The notes under the pieces were generated by a model. It was not told where the DNA came from and made no database searches. It saw only the letters and a list, made by a program, of their open reading frames with translations. A stretch of DNA of 64,000 nt, taken from NCBI RefSeq assembly GCF_002939945.1, contig NZ_MDEB01000001.1:981606-1045605 (forward strand). The letters are read 5' to 3'. Below, in pieces: positions 8,050 through 16,229 of this stretch (positions are counted from its first letter, which is position 1; each line of letters begins with the position of its first letter). The translations under genes were made by a program, and so were the position numbers. The DNA comes from Xanthomonas arboricola pv. populi (GTDB lineage: Bacteria > Pseudomonadota > Gammaproteobacteria > Xanthomonadales > Xanthomonadaceae).

Positions 8050-8523
8050 ATGACCGCTCGCATGGCCCTTGCCGCAGACCTTGGCTATCAATTGCAACTG
8101 GCGACCCTGGCGTCCAACCACGCCGCGCGCCAGGAACTGGCCGAACTGCATCTGACCCCGGCGCGCGTCACCGCCTTGATCCACATCCGCGACCAGCCCG
8201 GCTGCGACCAGACCGAACTGGGCAACCGCCTGCTGGTCAATCGCGCTGCCGGGATGAAGATCGCCAACGCACTGGCCGAGCAGGGCCTGATCGAACGCCT
8301 GGCCGGCCGCGACCGACGCAGCAAGGGCCTGTACCTCACCCCGCTTGGCGAGCGCACGCTCGGCACTGCCCAGGGCTGCCTGGCGCGGGCGGTCGCGCGT
8401 ACCTGCACCGGCCTGCAGGCCAGCGAGCAGCAGACCTTGCTGCGCCTGCTCTGCAAATTGAACGCCAGCGCCGCGCTGGAACGGGCCGGCGTGCCGGACA
8501 CCGCGCTCGCCGAAGAACTGTGA
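8050..8523 (+). CDS. MarR-family transcriptional regulator of the hydroxycinnamate genes
   Basis: 157 residues from ATG 8050 (a TTG at 8038 is in frame but would overlap the operator). The winged helix-turn-helix is visible in residues 40-95: HIRDQPGCDQTELGNRLLVN, IANALAEQGLIERLAGRDRR, then LYLTPLGERTL. MarR regulators next to hydroxycinnamoyl-CoA hydratase/lyase genes usually repress them and are released by a hydroxycinnamoyl-CoA thioester; that role is inferred from context. The stop at 8523 is 34 bases before the hydratase/lyase start, so regulator and enzymes are probably one transcript controlled by the palindrome at 8017-8037. Confidence 0.88.
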   Translation: MTARMALAADLGYQLQLATLASNHAARQELAELHLTPARVTALIHIRDQPGCDQTELGNRLLVNRAAGMKIANALAEQGLIERLAGRDRRSKGLYLTPLGERTLGTAQGCLARAVARTCTGLQASEQQTLLRLLCKLNASAALERAGVPDTALAEEL

Positions 8524-8557
8524 TTTCCACTCTATACCGACTCAAAGGAGACGCCGC

Positions 8558-9385
8558 TTGAACGAGCATGACGTGGTATCGGTCCGCATCGAAAACCGCA
8601 TTGCCTGGGTGAAGTTCGCACGCCCCGACAAACGCAACGCAATGAGCCCGGCGCTCAACCGCCGCATGATGGACGTGCTGGACGAGCTGGAATTCGACGA
8701 CGACGTCGGCGTGCTGGTGCTCGGTGGCGAAGGCACTGCCTGGTCGGCCGGCATGGATCTGAAGGAATATTTCCGCGAGACCGAAGCCCAGGGCCTGCGC
8801 GGCGTGCGTCGCTCGCAGCGCGAATCCTACGGCTGGTTCCGCCGCCTGCGCTGGTACCAGAAGCCCACCATCGCGATGGTCAACGGCTGGTGTTTCGGCG
8901 GCGGTTTCGGGCCGTTGTTCGCCTGCGATCTGGCGATCGCCGCCGACGAGGCGCAGTTCGGCCTGTCGGAAATCAACTGGGGCATCCTGCCCGGCGGCGG
9001 CGTCACCAAGGTTGCGGTGGAACTGCTGTCCATGCGCGATGCGATGTGGATGACGCTGACCGGCGAAATGGTGGACGGCAAGAAGGCCGCCGAATGGCGC
9101 CTGGTCAACGAAAGCGTGCCGCTGGAACGGCTGGAGACACGGACCCGCGAGGTGGCCCAGTTACTGCTCAAGAAGAATCCGGTCGCGCTGAAATACGCAA
9201 AGGATGCCGTGCGTCGCGTCGGCACCATGACCTACGACGAAGCCGAAGATTATCTGGTGCGCATGCAGGAAGCGGCCAATTCGTTCGACAACAGTGCCCG
9301 CAAGGAAGGCATCCGTCAGTTCATCGACGAGAAGAGCTACAAGCCCGGCCTGGGCGAATACGACCTGACCAAAAACAGCGCCTGA
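8558..9385 (+). CDS. ech: p-Hydroxycinnamoyl-CoA hydratase/lyase (feruloyl-CoA hydratase/aldolase)
   Basis: 275 residues. The start is TTG at 8558, supported by AAAGGAG at 8544-8550 with 7-base spacing. Crotonase fold: oxyanion-hole segments SAGMDLKEYF and WCFGGGFGPLFACDL, and SEINWGILPGGG, whose Glu corresponds to the catalytic Glu of HCHL. The combination MDLKEYFRE plus SEINWGI is characteristic of hydroxycinnamoyl-CoA hydratase-lyases rather than ordinary enoyl-CoA hydratases. It hydrates feruloyl- or coumaroyl-CoA and splits the product into vanillin or 4-hydroxybenzaldehyde plus acetyl-CoA. The neighbours supply the CoA ligase and the aldehyde dehydrogenase. Confidence 0.92.
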   Translation: MNEHDVVSVRIENRIAWVKFARPDKRNAMSPALNRRMMDVLDELEFDDDVGVLVLGGEGTAWSAGMDLKEYFRETEAQGLRGVRRSQRESYGWFRRLRWYQKPTIAMVNGWCFGGGFGPLFACDLAIAADEAQFGLSEINWGILPGGGVTKVAVELLSMRDAMWMTLTGEMVDGKKAAEWRLVNESVPLERLETRTREVAQLLLKKNPVALKYAKDAVRRVGTMTYDEAEDYLVRMQEAANSFDNSARKEGIRQFIDEKSYKPGLGEYDLTKNSA

Positions 9386-9468
9386 GCAGCTCCTGAGGCG
9401 CCCGAAGCGATGCGTGCGATACGCGCATCGCTGGCGCTGCCAGTGGTTTTCTGCACCGAGGAGGGAGT

Positions 9469-10938
9469 ATGGAAGCCTTGTCCGCAACCCTGCGCGGAAT
9501 CGCTGCGCGTGGGCCATTGGGCCTGTTCATCGGCGGCCAGTGGCGCGCAAGCAGCGGCGATCGCGACGTGGATGTGATTGCTCCGCATACCGAAGAACGC
9601 CTGCTGCGCTACACCGAGCCCTCGCCCGCAGACACCGAGGCGGCCATTGCCGCCGCGCGTGCCGCGTTCGACACCGGCCCCTGGCCGCAGCTATCGCCGC
9701 AAGAGCGTGGCGCTGTGCTCAAGCGCGTCGCCGCGCAGTTGCGTGCGCGCATGCCGGAGCTGGCCGAAGCCTGGACCGGACAGGTCGGCGCCACCATCGG
9801 CTTCAGTCGCCACGCCTCGCAACAGGCGCCCGGCCTGTTCGACTATTACGGCGACCTGATTGCGACCCACCCGTTCGTGGAGCCCCGTGCACGCGCCAAC
9901 GGCGGCCGCGTGCACATCGTGCAGGAGCCGGTGGGCGTGGTCGCCACGATCACCCCCTGGAACGCACCGCTGGTGCTGCTCTGTTACAAGGTCGCTGCGG
10001 CCTTGGCGGCCGGTTGCACGGTGGTAGCCAAGCCCTCGCCGGAAACGCCGATCGATGCCTACATTCTGGCCGAGTGCATCAGCGCCGCCGGCGTGCCCGA
10101 TGGCGTGTTCAATCTGCTGCCGGGCGGTCGCGAGGTCGGCGAACAGCTGATCCGCCATCCGCAGGTGGACAAGGTGAGTTTCACCGGTTCCACCCAGGCC
10201 GGGCGGCTGATCGGGGTGGCCTGCGCCGAGCGTCTGGCGCGGGTCGGGCTGGAACTGGGCGGCAAGTCGGCCGCAATCGTGCTGGACGATGCAGACATCG
10301 CCAAGCTGCTGCCCAGCCTGGTGCCCTACTCGATGCCGATCACCGGCCAGGTGTGCTTCGCACTCACCCGCGTCCTGGTGCCGGCGCAGCGACGCGAAGA
10401 AATGCTGCAGGCGTACTGCGCGGCCGTAGGCGCGCTCAAACTCGGCGACCCGTTCGCGGCCGAGACCGGCATGGGCCCGTTGGCGCTTGGCCGCCAGCTC
10501 GAGCGCGTGCAGTCCTACATCGCACGAGGCAGCGCCGAGGGCGCACGCCTGGTCATGGGCGGCGGCCGCCCGACGCATCTGCCGCGCGGCTTCTTCATCG
10601 AGCCGACGGTGTTTGCCGAGGTGACCCCGGACATGACCATCGCCCGAGAAGAGATCTTCGGCCCGGTGATGAGCTTTATCGATTATCACGACGAGGCCGA
10701 CCTGATCGCCAAGGTCAATGCCAGCGACTTCGGCTTGCACGGCACGGTCTACAGCGAAGATCCCGATCGCGCCTACCGCATCGCCCGCCGCGTGCGCAGC
10801 GGCAGTCATTCGATCAATGGCATGTGGGTGGACTTCGACATGCCGTTCGGCGGGGTCAAGCACTCCGGGATCGGCCGCGAAGGCGGCATCGAAGGACTGC
10901 ACGCCTTCCTGGAGACCAAGACCATCTATCTCAGTTAA
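9469..10938 (+). CDS. vdh: Aldehyde dehydrogenase, probably vanillin/4-hydroxybenzaldehyde dehydrogenase
   Basis: 489 residues, normal ALDH length; GAGGAGGG precedes the ATG. Motifs: TPWNAPLVLLCYKVAAALAA (active-site Asn and cofactor region), KPSPETP, FTGSTQAG, LELGGKSAAIV with the general-base Glu, catalytic Cys in ITGQVCFALTR (about residue 300), and EEIFGPVMSF. The Cys context departs from the usual NQGQxC. Its place between the hydratase/lyase and CoA-ligase genes makes oxidation of vanillin or 4-hydroxybenzaldehyde to the acid, with NAD, the likely job; substrate preference is inferred from context only. Confidence 0.88.
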   Translation: MEALSATLRGIAARGPLGLFIGGQWRASSGDRDVDVIAPHTEERLLRYTEPSPADTEAAIAAARAAFDTGPWPQLSPQERGAVLKRVAAQLRARMPELAEAWTGQVGATIGFSRHASQQAPGLFDYYGDLIATHPFVEPRARANGGRVHIVQEPVGVVATITPWNAPLVLLCYKVAAALAAGCTVVAKPSPETPIDAYILAECISAAGVPDGVFNLLPGGREVGEQLIRHPQVDKVSFTGSTQAGRLIGVACAERLARVGLELGGKSAAIVLDDADIAKLLPSLVPYSMPITGQVCFALTRVLVPAQRREEMLQAYCAAVGALKLGDPFAAETGMGPLALGRQLERVQSYIARGSAEGARLVMGGGRPTHLPRGFFIEPTVFAEVTPDMTIAREEIFGPVMSFIDYHDEADLIAKVNASDFGLHGTVYSEDPDRAYRIARRVRSGSHSINGMWVDFDMPFGGVKHSGIGREGGIEGLHAFLETKTIYLS

Positions 10939-11144
10939 GTCCTCAAGCATACCGACCGCGCAGCCAACGGAGGAAGGCGCGGCTGTAATGCTGCGACAAG
11001 CACTGCGTCGTCCATCGTCTCCTGCGGCGCGTCCGTACTCTCTGGTGAGCGTTCGCCAGGGGTTCGGGCGCAAGCGTCAACCTTCAGCCGCAGCCATCGC
11101 ACTCACGCCAGTCACTCCCCCATCTGCATTCGGAAGACAGCGCC

Positions 11145-12623
11145 ATGACCATGCCGACCGACTCGATCTCCTTCCACGCCCGCCTCACCCCACACCGGCT
11201 TGCCGCCCGCGACCTGCTGCTGGTCCAGCAATGGACGTACGCAGAACTGGACGCGTTGATCGGCCGTCTGGCCGCATTACTGCAGACACGCGGCTGCATC
11301 GATGGCGAACGGCTCGCCGTGCTGGCCCGCAATTCGGTCTGGCAGGTGGCGCTGCATTTCGCCTGCGGACGCGTCGGCGCGATTTACGTGCCGCTCAACT
11401 GGCGGCTGAGTGCGACCGAACTCGATGCATTGCTACAACGCGCAGAGCCGCGCCTATTGTTGGGCGACGACGTTGCTGCAGGGCGTACCGATGTCGCGTC
11501 GCTGGCCGACTTCGTCGACGCGGCGAACGCGCTCGAACCGGCAGACACTGCGTCGATTCCACCCGAACGCATCAGCCTGATCCTGTTCACCTCAGGCACC
11601 TCCGGCCAGCCCAAAGGGGTGATGTTGAGCGAGCAGAACCTGCAGCAGGTGGCGCAGAACTTCGGTGTCACCACGCGGGTGGATGCGGGCAGCAGTTTCC
11701 TGTGCGAAGCGCCGATGTTCCACATCATCGGTCTGGCCACCAACGTGCGCCCCGCGCTCGCAGTAGGCGGCTCGATCCAGGTCTCCAACGGCTTCGAGCC
11801 CGAACGTACCCTGGGCTGGCTGAGCAATCGGTCGCTGGGCATCACCCATTACGTCGGCGTGCCGCAGATGATGCAGGCCTTCCGCAGCCAGCCCGGTTTC
11901 GATGCGGCATCGCTGCGGCACCTCACCGCGCTGGTCAGCGGAGGTGCACCGCACGCCAGCGATGACCTGCTCGGCTGGCTGGACGACGGCGTCCCGATGG
12001 TCAGCGGCTTCGGCATGAGCGAGGCCGGCACGGTGTTCGGCATGTCGGTGGACTGCGCGGTGATCCGCGACAAGCTGGGTGCGGTCGGCATTTCGACCCC
12101 TGCGGTGCAGACGCGCGTGGTCGATGGCGATGGCAACGACTGCCCGGTCGGCGTACCCGGCGAGCTGTTGTTGCGCGGCCCCAACCTCAGCCCCGGCTAC
12201 TGGCGCGACCCGCAGGCAAGCGCCGCCGCGCTCGACGACCACGGCTGGTTCCGCACCGGCGACATCGTGCGGCGCGATGCCGATGGGTTCTTCTGGATCG
12301 TCGATCGCAAGAAGGACATGTTCATTTCCGGCGGCGAGAACGTGTTTCCGGCCGAGATCGAAGCGGTGCTCGCCGATCATCCGCAGGTGCGCGAATGCGC
12401 GGTGGTGGGTATCGCCGACCCGCAATGGGGGGAAGTGGGCTACCTGGCGATCGTGCCGGCCGACGACGCGCCGGATCTGGAGCAGATCCGCGCCTATCTG
12501 ATCGAACGACTGGCCAAGTACAAGGTGCCCAAGCATCTGCGCATGGTCCAGGCGCTGCCGCGCACCGCGACCGGCAAGCTGCAGAAAGCGCGCCTGAAAG
12601 ACGCCCTGGCCACCGGGGCGTGA
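11145..12623 (+). CDS. fcs: Feruloyl/4-coumaroyl-CoA ligase (AMP-binding)
   Basis: 492 residues of the ANL adenylate-forming superfamily. The P-loop LILFTSGTSGQPKGVMLS is at about residues 146-163; VSGFGMSEAGTVFGMSV is the A5 region, GWFRTGDIVRRDADGFFWIV and DRKKDMFISGGENVFPAEIE are the A7/A8 hinge, and the catalytic Lys lies in RTATGKLQK. It activates hydroxycinnamates to CoA thioesters with ATP, the first step of non-beta-oxidative side-chain removal. A 206-base gap from the aldehyde dehydrogenase holds nothing else I can support, so it may have its own promoter. It ends at a strong hairpin (12715-12736). Confidence 0.88.
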   Translation: MTMPTDSISFHARLTPHRLAARDLLLVQQWTYAELDALIGRLAALLQTRGCIDGERLAVLARNSVWQVALHFACGRVGAIYVPLNWRLSATELDALLQRAEPRLLLGDDVAAGRTDVASLADFVDAANALEPADTASIPPERISLILFTSGTSGQPKGVMLSEQNLQQVAQNFGVTTRVDAGSSFLCEAPMFHIIGLATNVRPALAVGGSIQVSNGFEPERTLGWLSNRSLGITHYVGVPQMMQAFRSQPGFDAASLRHLTALVSGGAPHASDDLLGWLDDGVPMVSGFGMSEAGTVFGMSVDCAVIRDKLGAVGISTPAVQTRVVDGDGNDCPVGVPGELLLRGPNLSPGYWRDPQASAAALDDHGWFRTGDIVRRDADGFFWIVDRKKDMFISGGENVFPAEIEAVLADHPQVRECAVVGIADPQWGEVGYLAIVPADDAPDLEQIRAYLIERLAKYKVPKHLRMVQALPRTATGKLQKARLKDALATGA

Positions 12624-12714
12624 CGCACCCGGGATCTGGATCGCGCCGCGAGCAGCTGGCAGCAAGCCGCGAGGCGCTGCCCAGCCACGGCGGCGACCGA
12701 TGCCCGACAGCATC

Positions 12715-12736
12715 ACGGGCAGCCTGAGCTGCCCGT
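12715..12736. terminator. Bidirectional terminator-like hairpin
   Basis: Perfect 9-bp inverted repeat ACGGGCAGC / GCTGCCCGT with a CTGA tetraloop, in the 185-base gap between the convergent CoA ligase and LysR genes. A short TTGTGTG follows on the + strand. The position suits termination of both transcripts. Confidence 0.6.
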
Positions 12737-12808
12737 TGTGTGCATGTCTGGCTCCAGCGTCATTCCGACGCAGCAGCGGCGTGTGTCGCGCATACCGCGC
12801 TCAATCGA

Positions 12809-13810
12809 TCACGCGGATTCGTCCAGCAACAGGTTGTCCTCGCTGATCTGGTCGTCCACCCACACCGCTCCCTGCTCGGCCATGACCGCCAGCTGGCGTT
12901 CCAGCTCGCGCATCAGCAAGCGCACGCCGGGCTTGTGGATGGCACTGCCATCGCGATAGATCACCCCGCCTGCGCGCGCCTGCGATGGCTGTTGCAGCTG
13001 GAAGGCCCGCAGCTCGCCGCGTGCGATATCCCCGGCCACCATCATGCTCGGCATCACGGCGATGCTGTCGGTGCCGAGCAGGATCTCGCGGGTAAAGCTG
13101 GCCGAACTGGAACGCAGCTGATCGCGCGTGGCCAGCCCGTGCTCGCGCATGACCTGCGCGACGTCGCGCTCGACATGCTGGCTCAGCGTCGGCAGCACCT
13201 GGCGATACGCAGCGGCTTCGGCGATGCGCATCTGGCCGTTGGCAAACAGGGGGTGATCGCTGCGCGCCACCAGCGCGATCGGATCCTGGTACAGCACCTT
13301 GCGGATCAACGCGTCGTAGCGGGCCAGCGGATACAGCCGGCCCACCACCAGGTCGATCTCGTTGCCGGCCAGCTTGGGCAGCAGTTCGTCGGTGCGCCCA
13401 TGCAGCAGGCGCACCCGCAGCGTGGGTTCGGCGCGATACAACGCGGCCAGCACGGCCGGCAACAGCCCGCTCGCCGCGACCGGCAACGCGCCTACGGTGA
13501 TGGTGAGCGCGTCGTCCTGCAGCAGACCCTCGAAGGTATCCTGCGCGCGGCGCAACTGGCCGAGCACGACATGCGCAGTCTGTACCAGCACCTCGCCCAT
13601 CGCGTTGGGGCGCACACCGCGCGAATGACGCTCGAACAGCGGCGCGCCGACGATCTCTTCGATCTCCTGCAGGGCACGCGTCAAAGCGGGCTGGGTGACG
13701 TTCAATACGCGTGAGGCGCGGAGCAGGCTTTTCTGCCGGTCCAGCGCCTCGATGACACGTAGATGCCGGACCTTGATGCGGTGCTCGAAGAACACGGAGG
13801 ACATGGTCAT
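12809..13810 (-). CDS. LysR-family transcriptional regulator (GbpR/PcaQ-like)
   Basis: 333 residues from ATG 13810 (a second in-frame ATG is at 13804; upstream in-frame codons extend to 13858 but lack support). The N-terminal HTH is KVRHLRVIEALDRQKSLLRA then LNVTQPALTRALQEIEEIVG, matching the GbpR/PcaQ/CbpR subgroup. The rest is a periplasmic-binding-like effector domain. It lies just downstream of ligBA on the same strand, so it may control that dioxygenase or the nearby catabolic genes. A run of eight G on the + strand (13811-13818), C8 in the mRNA sense, sits immediately upstream of the start and leaves no clear Shine-Dalgarno. Confidence 0.85.
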   Translation of the reverse strand: MTMSSVFFEHRIKVRHLRVIEALDRQKSLLRASRVLNVTQPALTRALQEIEEIVGAPLFERHSRGVRPNAMGEVLVQTAHVVLGQLRRAQDTFEGLLQDDALTITVGALPVAASGLLPAVLAALYRAEPTLRVRLLHGRTDELLPKLAGNEIDLVVGRLYPLARYDALIRKVLYQDPIALVARSDHPLFANGQMRIAEAAAYRQVLPTLSQHVERDVAQVMREHGLATRDQLRSSSASFTREILLGTDSIAVMPSMMVAGDIARGELRAFQLQQPSQARAGGVIYRDGSAIHKPGVRLLMRELERQLAVMAEQGAVWVDDQISEDNLLLDESA

Positions 13811-13876
13811 GGGGGGGGACCTTACGTTGGGAAGTCGGGTAATGCGGCGGCACGACACCTGACCGCCGCCTGCAGA

Positions 13877-14236
13877 TCAGCGCGCATCGGGCACACGCCG
13901 GGTCTGCATGAAATCTTCGAAGGATTCGCCACGCATGATGGCGTAGACCTGCAGATTGGTCATCCGCACCACGCGGGCGAATTTCTCGATAACGAAGAAG
14001 TTGGCGCCGTACTGCACCAGGCCGAGCCAGTCGCGTGCACGGATCAGCGCCTTTTCATGCTCGGTGAGGCCGGCTTCCTGCATCAGGGTTTCGGAATCTT
14101 CAAGAAAGCGATCGCGCCATGGGGCGCGGATCATATGCCAGAAGAATCGGTTGATGCGCAACGCGCGGTTGCTGGTACGCAGGTCGAACAGGTAAGTGCC
14201 GCCGATCTGGTCCATGCCCTGTACTTGCGGATTCAT
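13877..14236 (-). CDS. ligA: Protocatechuate 4,5-dioxygenase alpha (small) subunit
   Basis: 119 residues, a normal LigA length. Recognisable LigA features are GTYLFDLRTSNRALRINRFF at residues 13-32, a helical middle (HEKALIRARDWLGLVQYGAN) and NLQVYAIMRGESFEDFMQTR near the end. LigA caps the active site of LigB in class III extradiol dioxygenases that open protocatechuate or related catechols by meta cleavage. It lies 10 bases after ligB; in classical sphingomonad operons ligA comes first, so the order is reversed here. Confidence 0.88.
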   Translation of the reverse strand: MNPQVQGMDQIGGTYLFDLRTSNRALRINRFFWHMIRAPWRDRFLEDSETLMQEAGLTEHEKALIRARDWLGLVQYGANFFVIEKFARVVRMTNLQVYAIMRGESFEDFMQTRRVPDAR

Positions 14237-14246
14237 CGGCCGGCCC

Positions 14247-15152
14247 TCATGCCGCGTTCGCGGTATGCGTGGAGTGCGCGAGCAACTGCGCCGAAGACGG
14301 CGCGTCAGCGGCTTCGACGCCGGGCTCGTACAGCACCACCGTCATCGCGGTGGTGGTCATCAGGTAGTAGTTCTGATGCAGCTTGCGGATCGGCCCGCCC
14401 AGCGCGCCACGCATCGCCAGCCACATGATCTGCTCCACACTCTCGGCGCCGCCCAGGCGCACGTAATCGGTGTGGGTGAGATCGGTCAGCGTTTCCGGTG
14501 CGTGCTGGAAGCGGTCCAGAAATTCCATGTCCCAGTCGGTGTTGTTGAAACCGGTGCGCTCGCCGTGGATCTGATGCGACAGCCCGCCGGTACCCACGAC
14601 CACCACCTTGAGATCCTCCGGATAGGATTCGATCGCCCGCCGCACCGCCTGGCCCAGGCGGTAGCAACGGCGCGCGGTCGGCAGCGGGTACTGCAGCACG
14701 TTGATCGCGATCGGCACCACCGTGCCCGGCCAGTCCGGCACGTGCGGCCACAGCAACGGCAGCGGCGCCGCGCAGCCGTGGTCGATCGGCTTGTCCTGAA
14801 AGACAGTCAGATCGAATTCGTCGTTGACCAGACATTCGGCGATATGCGCCTGCAGCTGCACATCGCCGCGGATCGGCGGCAGATTGCGCAGCCCTGCGCC
14901 TTCGTCGGCCACCGGGAAGCGCTCGCCGATGCCCAAGGCGAAGGTCGGATACAGGTCGAAGAAGAACGTCGTGCAATGGTCGTTGTAGAAGAACACCAGC
15001 ACGTCTGCCTGCCGCTCGGCCAACCAGGCAGCTACCGGTGTATAGCCGTCGAACAACGGCTTCCACAACGGATCGTGCTGCTTGCCCTTGTCGTAGGCCA
15101 CCCCGATGGTGGGAACGTGCGAGGTTCCGATGCCGCCGATGATGCTTGCCAT
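14247..15152 (-). CDS. ligB: Protocatechuate 4,5-dioxygenase beta (catalytic) subunit, LigB family
   Basis: 301 residues from ATG 15152, preceded by GCAGGAGTGCAGC. The non-heme iron ligands fit His in GIGTSHVPTIG (about residue 12) and His in VFFYNDHCTTFF (about residue 59), with a Glu later in the chain; the catalytic His lies in VVGTGGLSHQIHGER. It should open the ring of a protocatechuate-like catechol with O2 using Fe(II). No ligC, ligI, ligJ or ligK homologue is in the window, so the fate of the ring-cleavage product is unclear. Divergent from a GntR regulator whose candidate operators lie in the shared 235-base gap. Confidence 0.88.
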   Translation of the reverse strand: MASIIGGIGTSHVPTIGVAYDKGKQHDPLWKPLFDGYTPVAAWLAERQADVLVFFYNDHCTTFFFDLYPTFALGIGERFPVADEGAGLRNLPPIRGDVQLQAHIAECLVNDEFDLTVFQDKPIDHGCAAPLPLLWPHVPDWPGTVVPIAINVLQYPLPTARRCYRLGQAVRRAIESYPEDLKVVVVGTGGLSHQIHGERTGFNNTDWDMEFLDRFQHAPETLTDLTHTDYVRLGGAESVEQIMWLAMRGALGGPIRKLHQNYYLMTTTAMTVVLYEPGVEAADAPSSAQLLAHSTHTANAA

Positions 15153-15231
15153 GCTGCACTCCTGCGATACGTGCCGGCCACTGGTAGCGACCGATCGCGC
15201 ATCATTGATTGAGTCGAAATCCCTCCCGCCA

Positions 15232-15294
15232 TGGGATCCCAACAACGTCGACCGACCACTCCGGACCGCCAAAACGGTATCCTTGGGATCCAAA
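15232..15294. promoter_or_regulatory. Candidate GntR operators between ligB and gntR
   Basis: A perfect 10-bp palindrome TGGGATCCCA (15232-15241) and a related site CTTGGGATCCAAAG (15282-15295) share the GGGATCC core and lie 51 bases apart in the divergent promoter region. Their spacing (about five helical turns) and symmetry suit FCD-type GntR dimers. No footprint is implied; this is pattern evidence only. Confidence 0.5.
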
Positions 15295-15387
15295 GTGCCA
15301 CCAAGCGATCTCATCTGCAAGGCTTTTATACCGGGATTGCGAGTTTTCCCCTTCGAAGGAACGTGCGCTGCAGTACGGCGCGAGAGA

Positions 15388-16062
15388 ATGGAGCCAATGG
15401 CGAACAACCACCGATTGCAAGCGGTCCAGCAGCTGCGCGAACTGATCCTGTGCGGCACCTTCGCCCCCGGTGACCGCATCACCGAGGCCGCGCTGGCCGA
15501 GCGACTGGCCATCTCGCGCACCCCCATCCGTCAGGCCCTGCCGGCGTTGTGCCAGGAAGGGCTGCTGGTGCAGACCGGCAACCGCGGCTACGCGGTGCGA
15601 CGTTTCAGCCAGCAGGAAAGCCTGGACGCACTGGCGGTGCGCGCCTTGATGGAAGGCATGGCCGCACGCGCCGTCGCAGAACAGGGCGCCTCCGCCGCAC
15701 TGCTGGCCTCCCTGCATGCCTGTCTCGACGAAGGCGACCGGATCCTGGCCACGCGCAGCTTGAATGCCGACGACGAGCAGGCCTACGGCGCGATGAATGC
15801 CCGCTTCCACCGCGCCATCGTGGTGGCCGCCAACAAGCCGATCCTGACCGAGACCGTGGACCGGTGCACCTTGGTGCCCTTCGTCAGCCCGGTCAATGTG
15901 GTGTTCGGCCAACGCTCGCCCACCCTGGCCTATGACGATCTGTACTACGGACATCGGCAGCACGGCGCCATCGTCTCGGCCATCGAACAACGCGATGGCG
16001 CGCGTGCGGAGCTGTTGTTCCGCGAACACGCCAATACCCAACGCCACAGCATGGGGCTGTGA
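15388..16062 (+). CDS. GntR-family (FCD) transcriptional regulator
   Basis: 224 residues from ATG 15388 (alternative ATG 15397; longer in-frame upstream sequence overlaps the ligB promoter and is unlikely). The N-terminal winged helix is RLQAVQQLRELILCGTFAPG, DRITEAALAERLAISRTPIR and ALPALCQEGLLVQTGNRGY. The C-terminal all-helical FCD effector domain (ALAVRALMEGMAARAVAEQG, MNARFHRAIVVAANKP) normally binds a carboxylate through a metal site. Divergent from ligB; the likely role is repression of ligBA, relieved by an aromatic acid or ring-cleavage product. Confidence 0.87.
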   Translation: MEPMANNHRLQAVQQLRELILCGTFAPGDRITEAALAERLAISRTPIRQALPALCQEGLLVQTGNRGYAVRRFSQQESLDALAVRALMEGMAARAVAEQGASAALLASLHACLDEGDRILATRSLNADDEQAYGAMNARFHRAIVVAANKPILTETVDRCTLVPFVSPVNVVFGQRSPTLAYDDLYYGHRQHGAIVSAIEQRDGARAELLFREHANTQRHSMGL

Positions 16063-16229
16063 CGCGCGCACCTGCCTGACGCGGCAGCCTGCACAGCTTC
16101 GGACCTCGGCAGCCAGGTGGCCCGGCCTGCGCTGCATGCCTCGTTGTCTGCATCAGCGCGATGCATCCGCCGCCGCAGCGCGCACGCGGACGTGTCAGCG
16201 CGCGCTGCGGATCCTGACGCGTGTCCACG

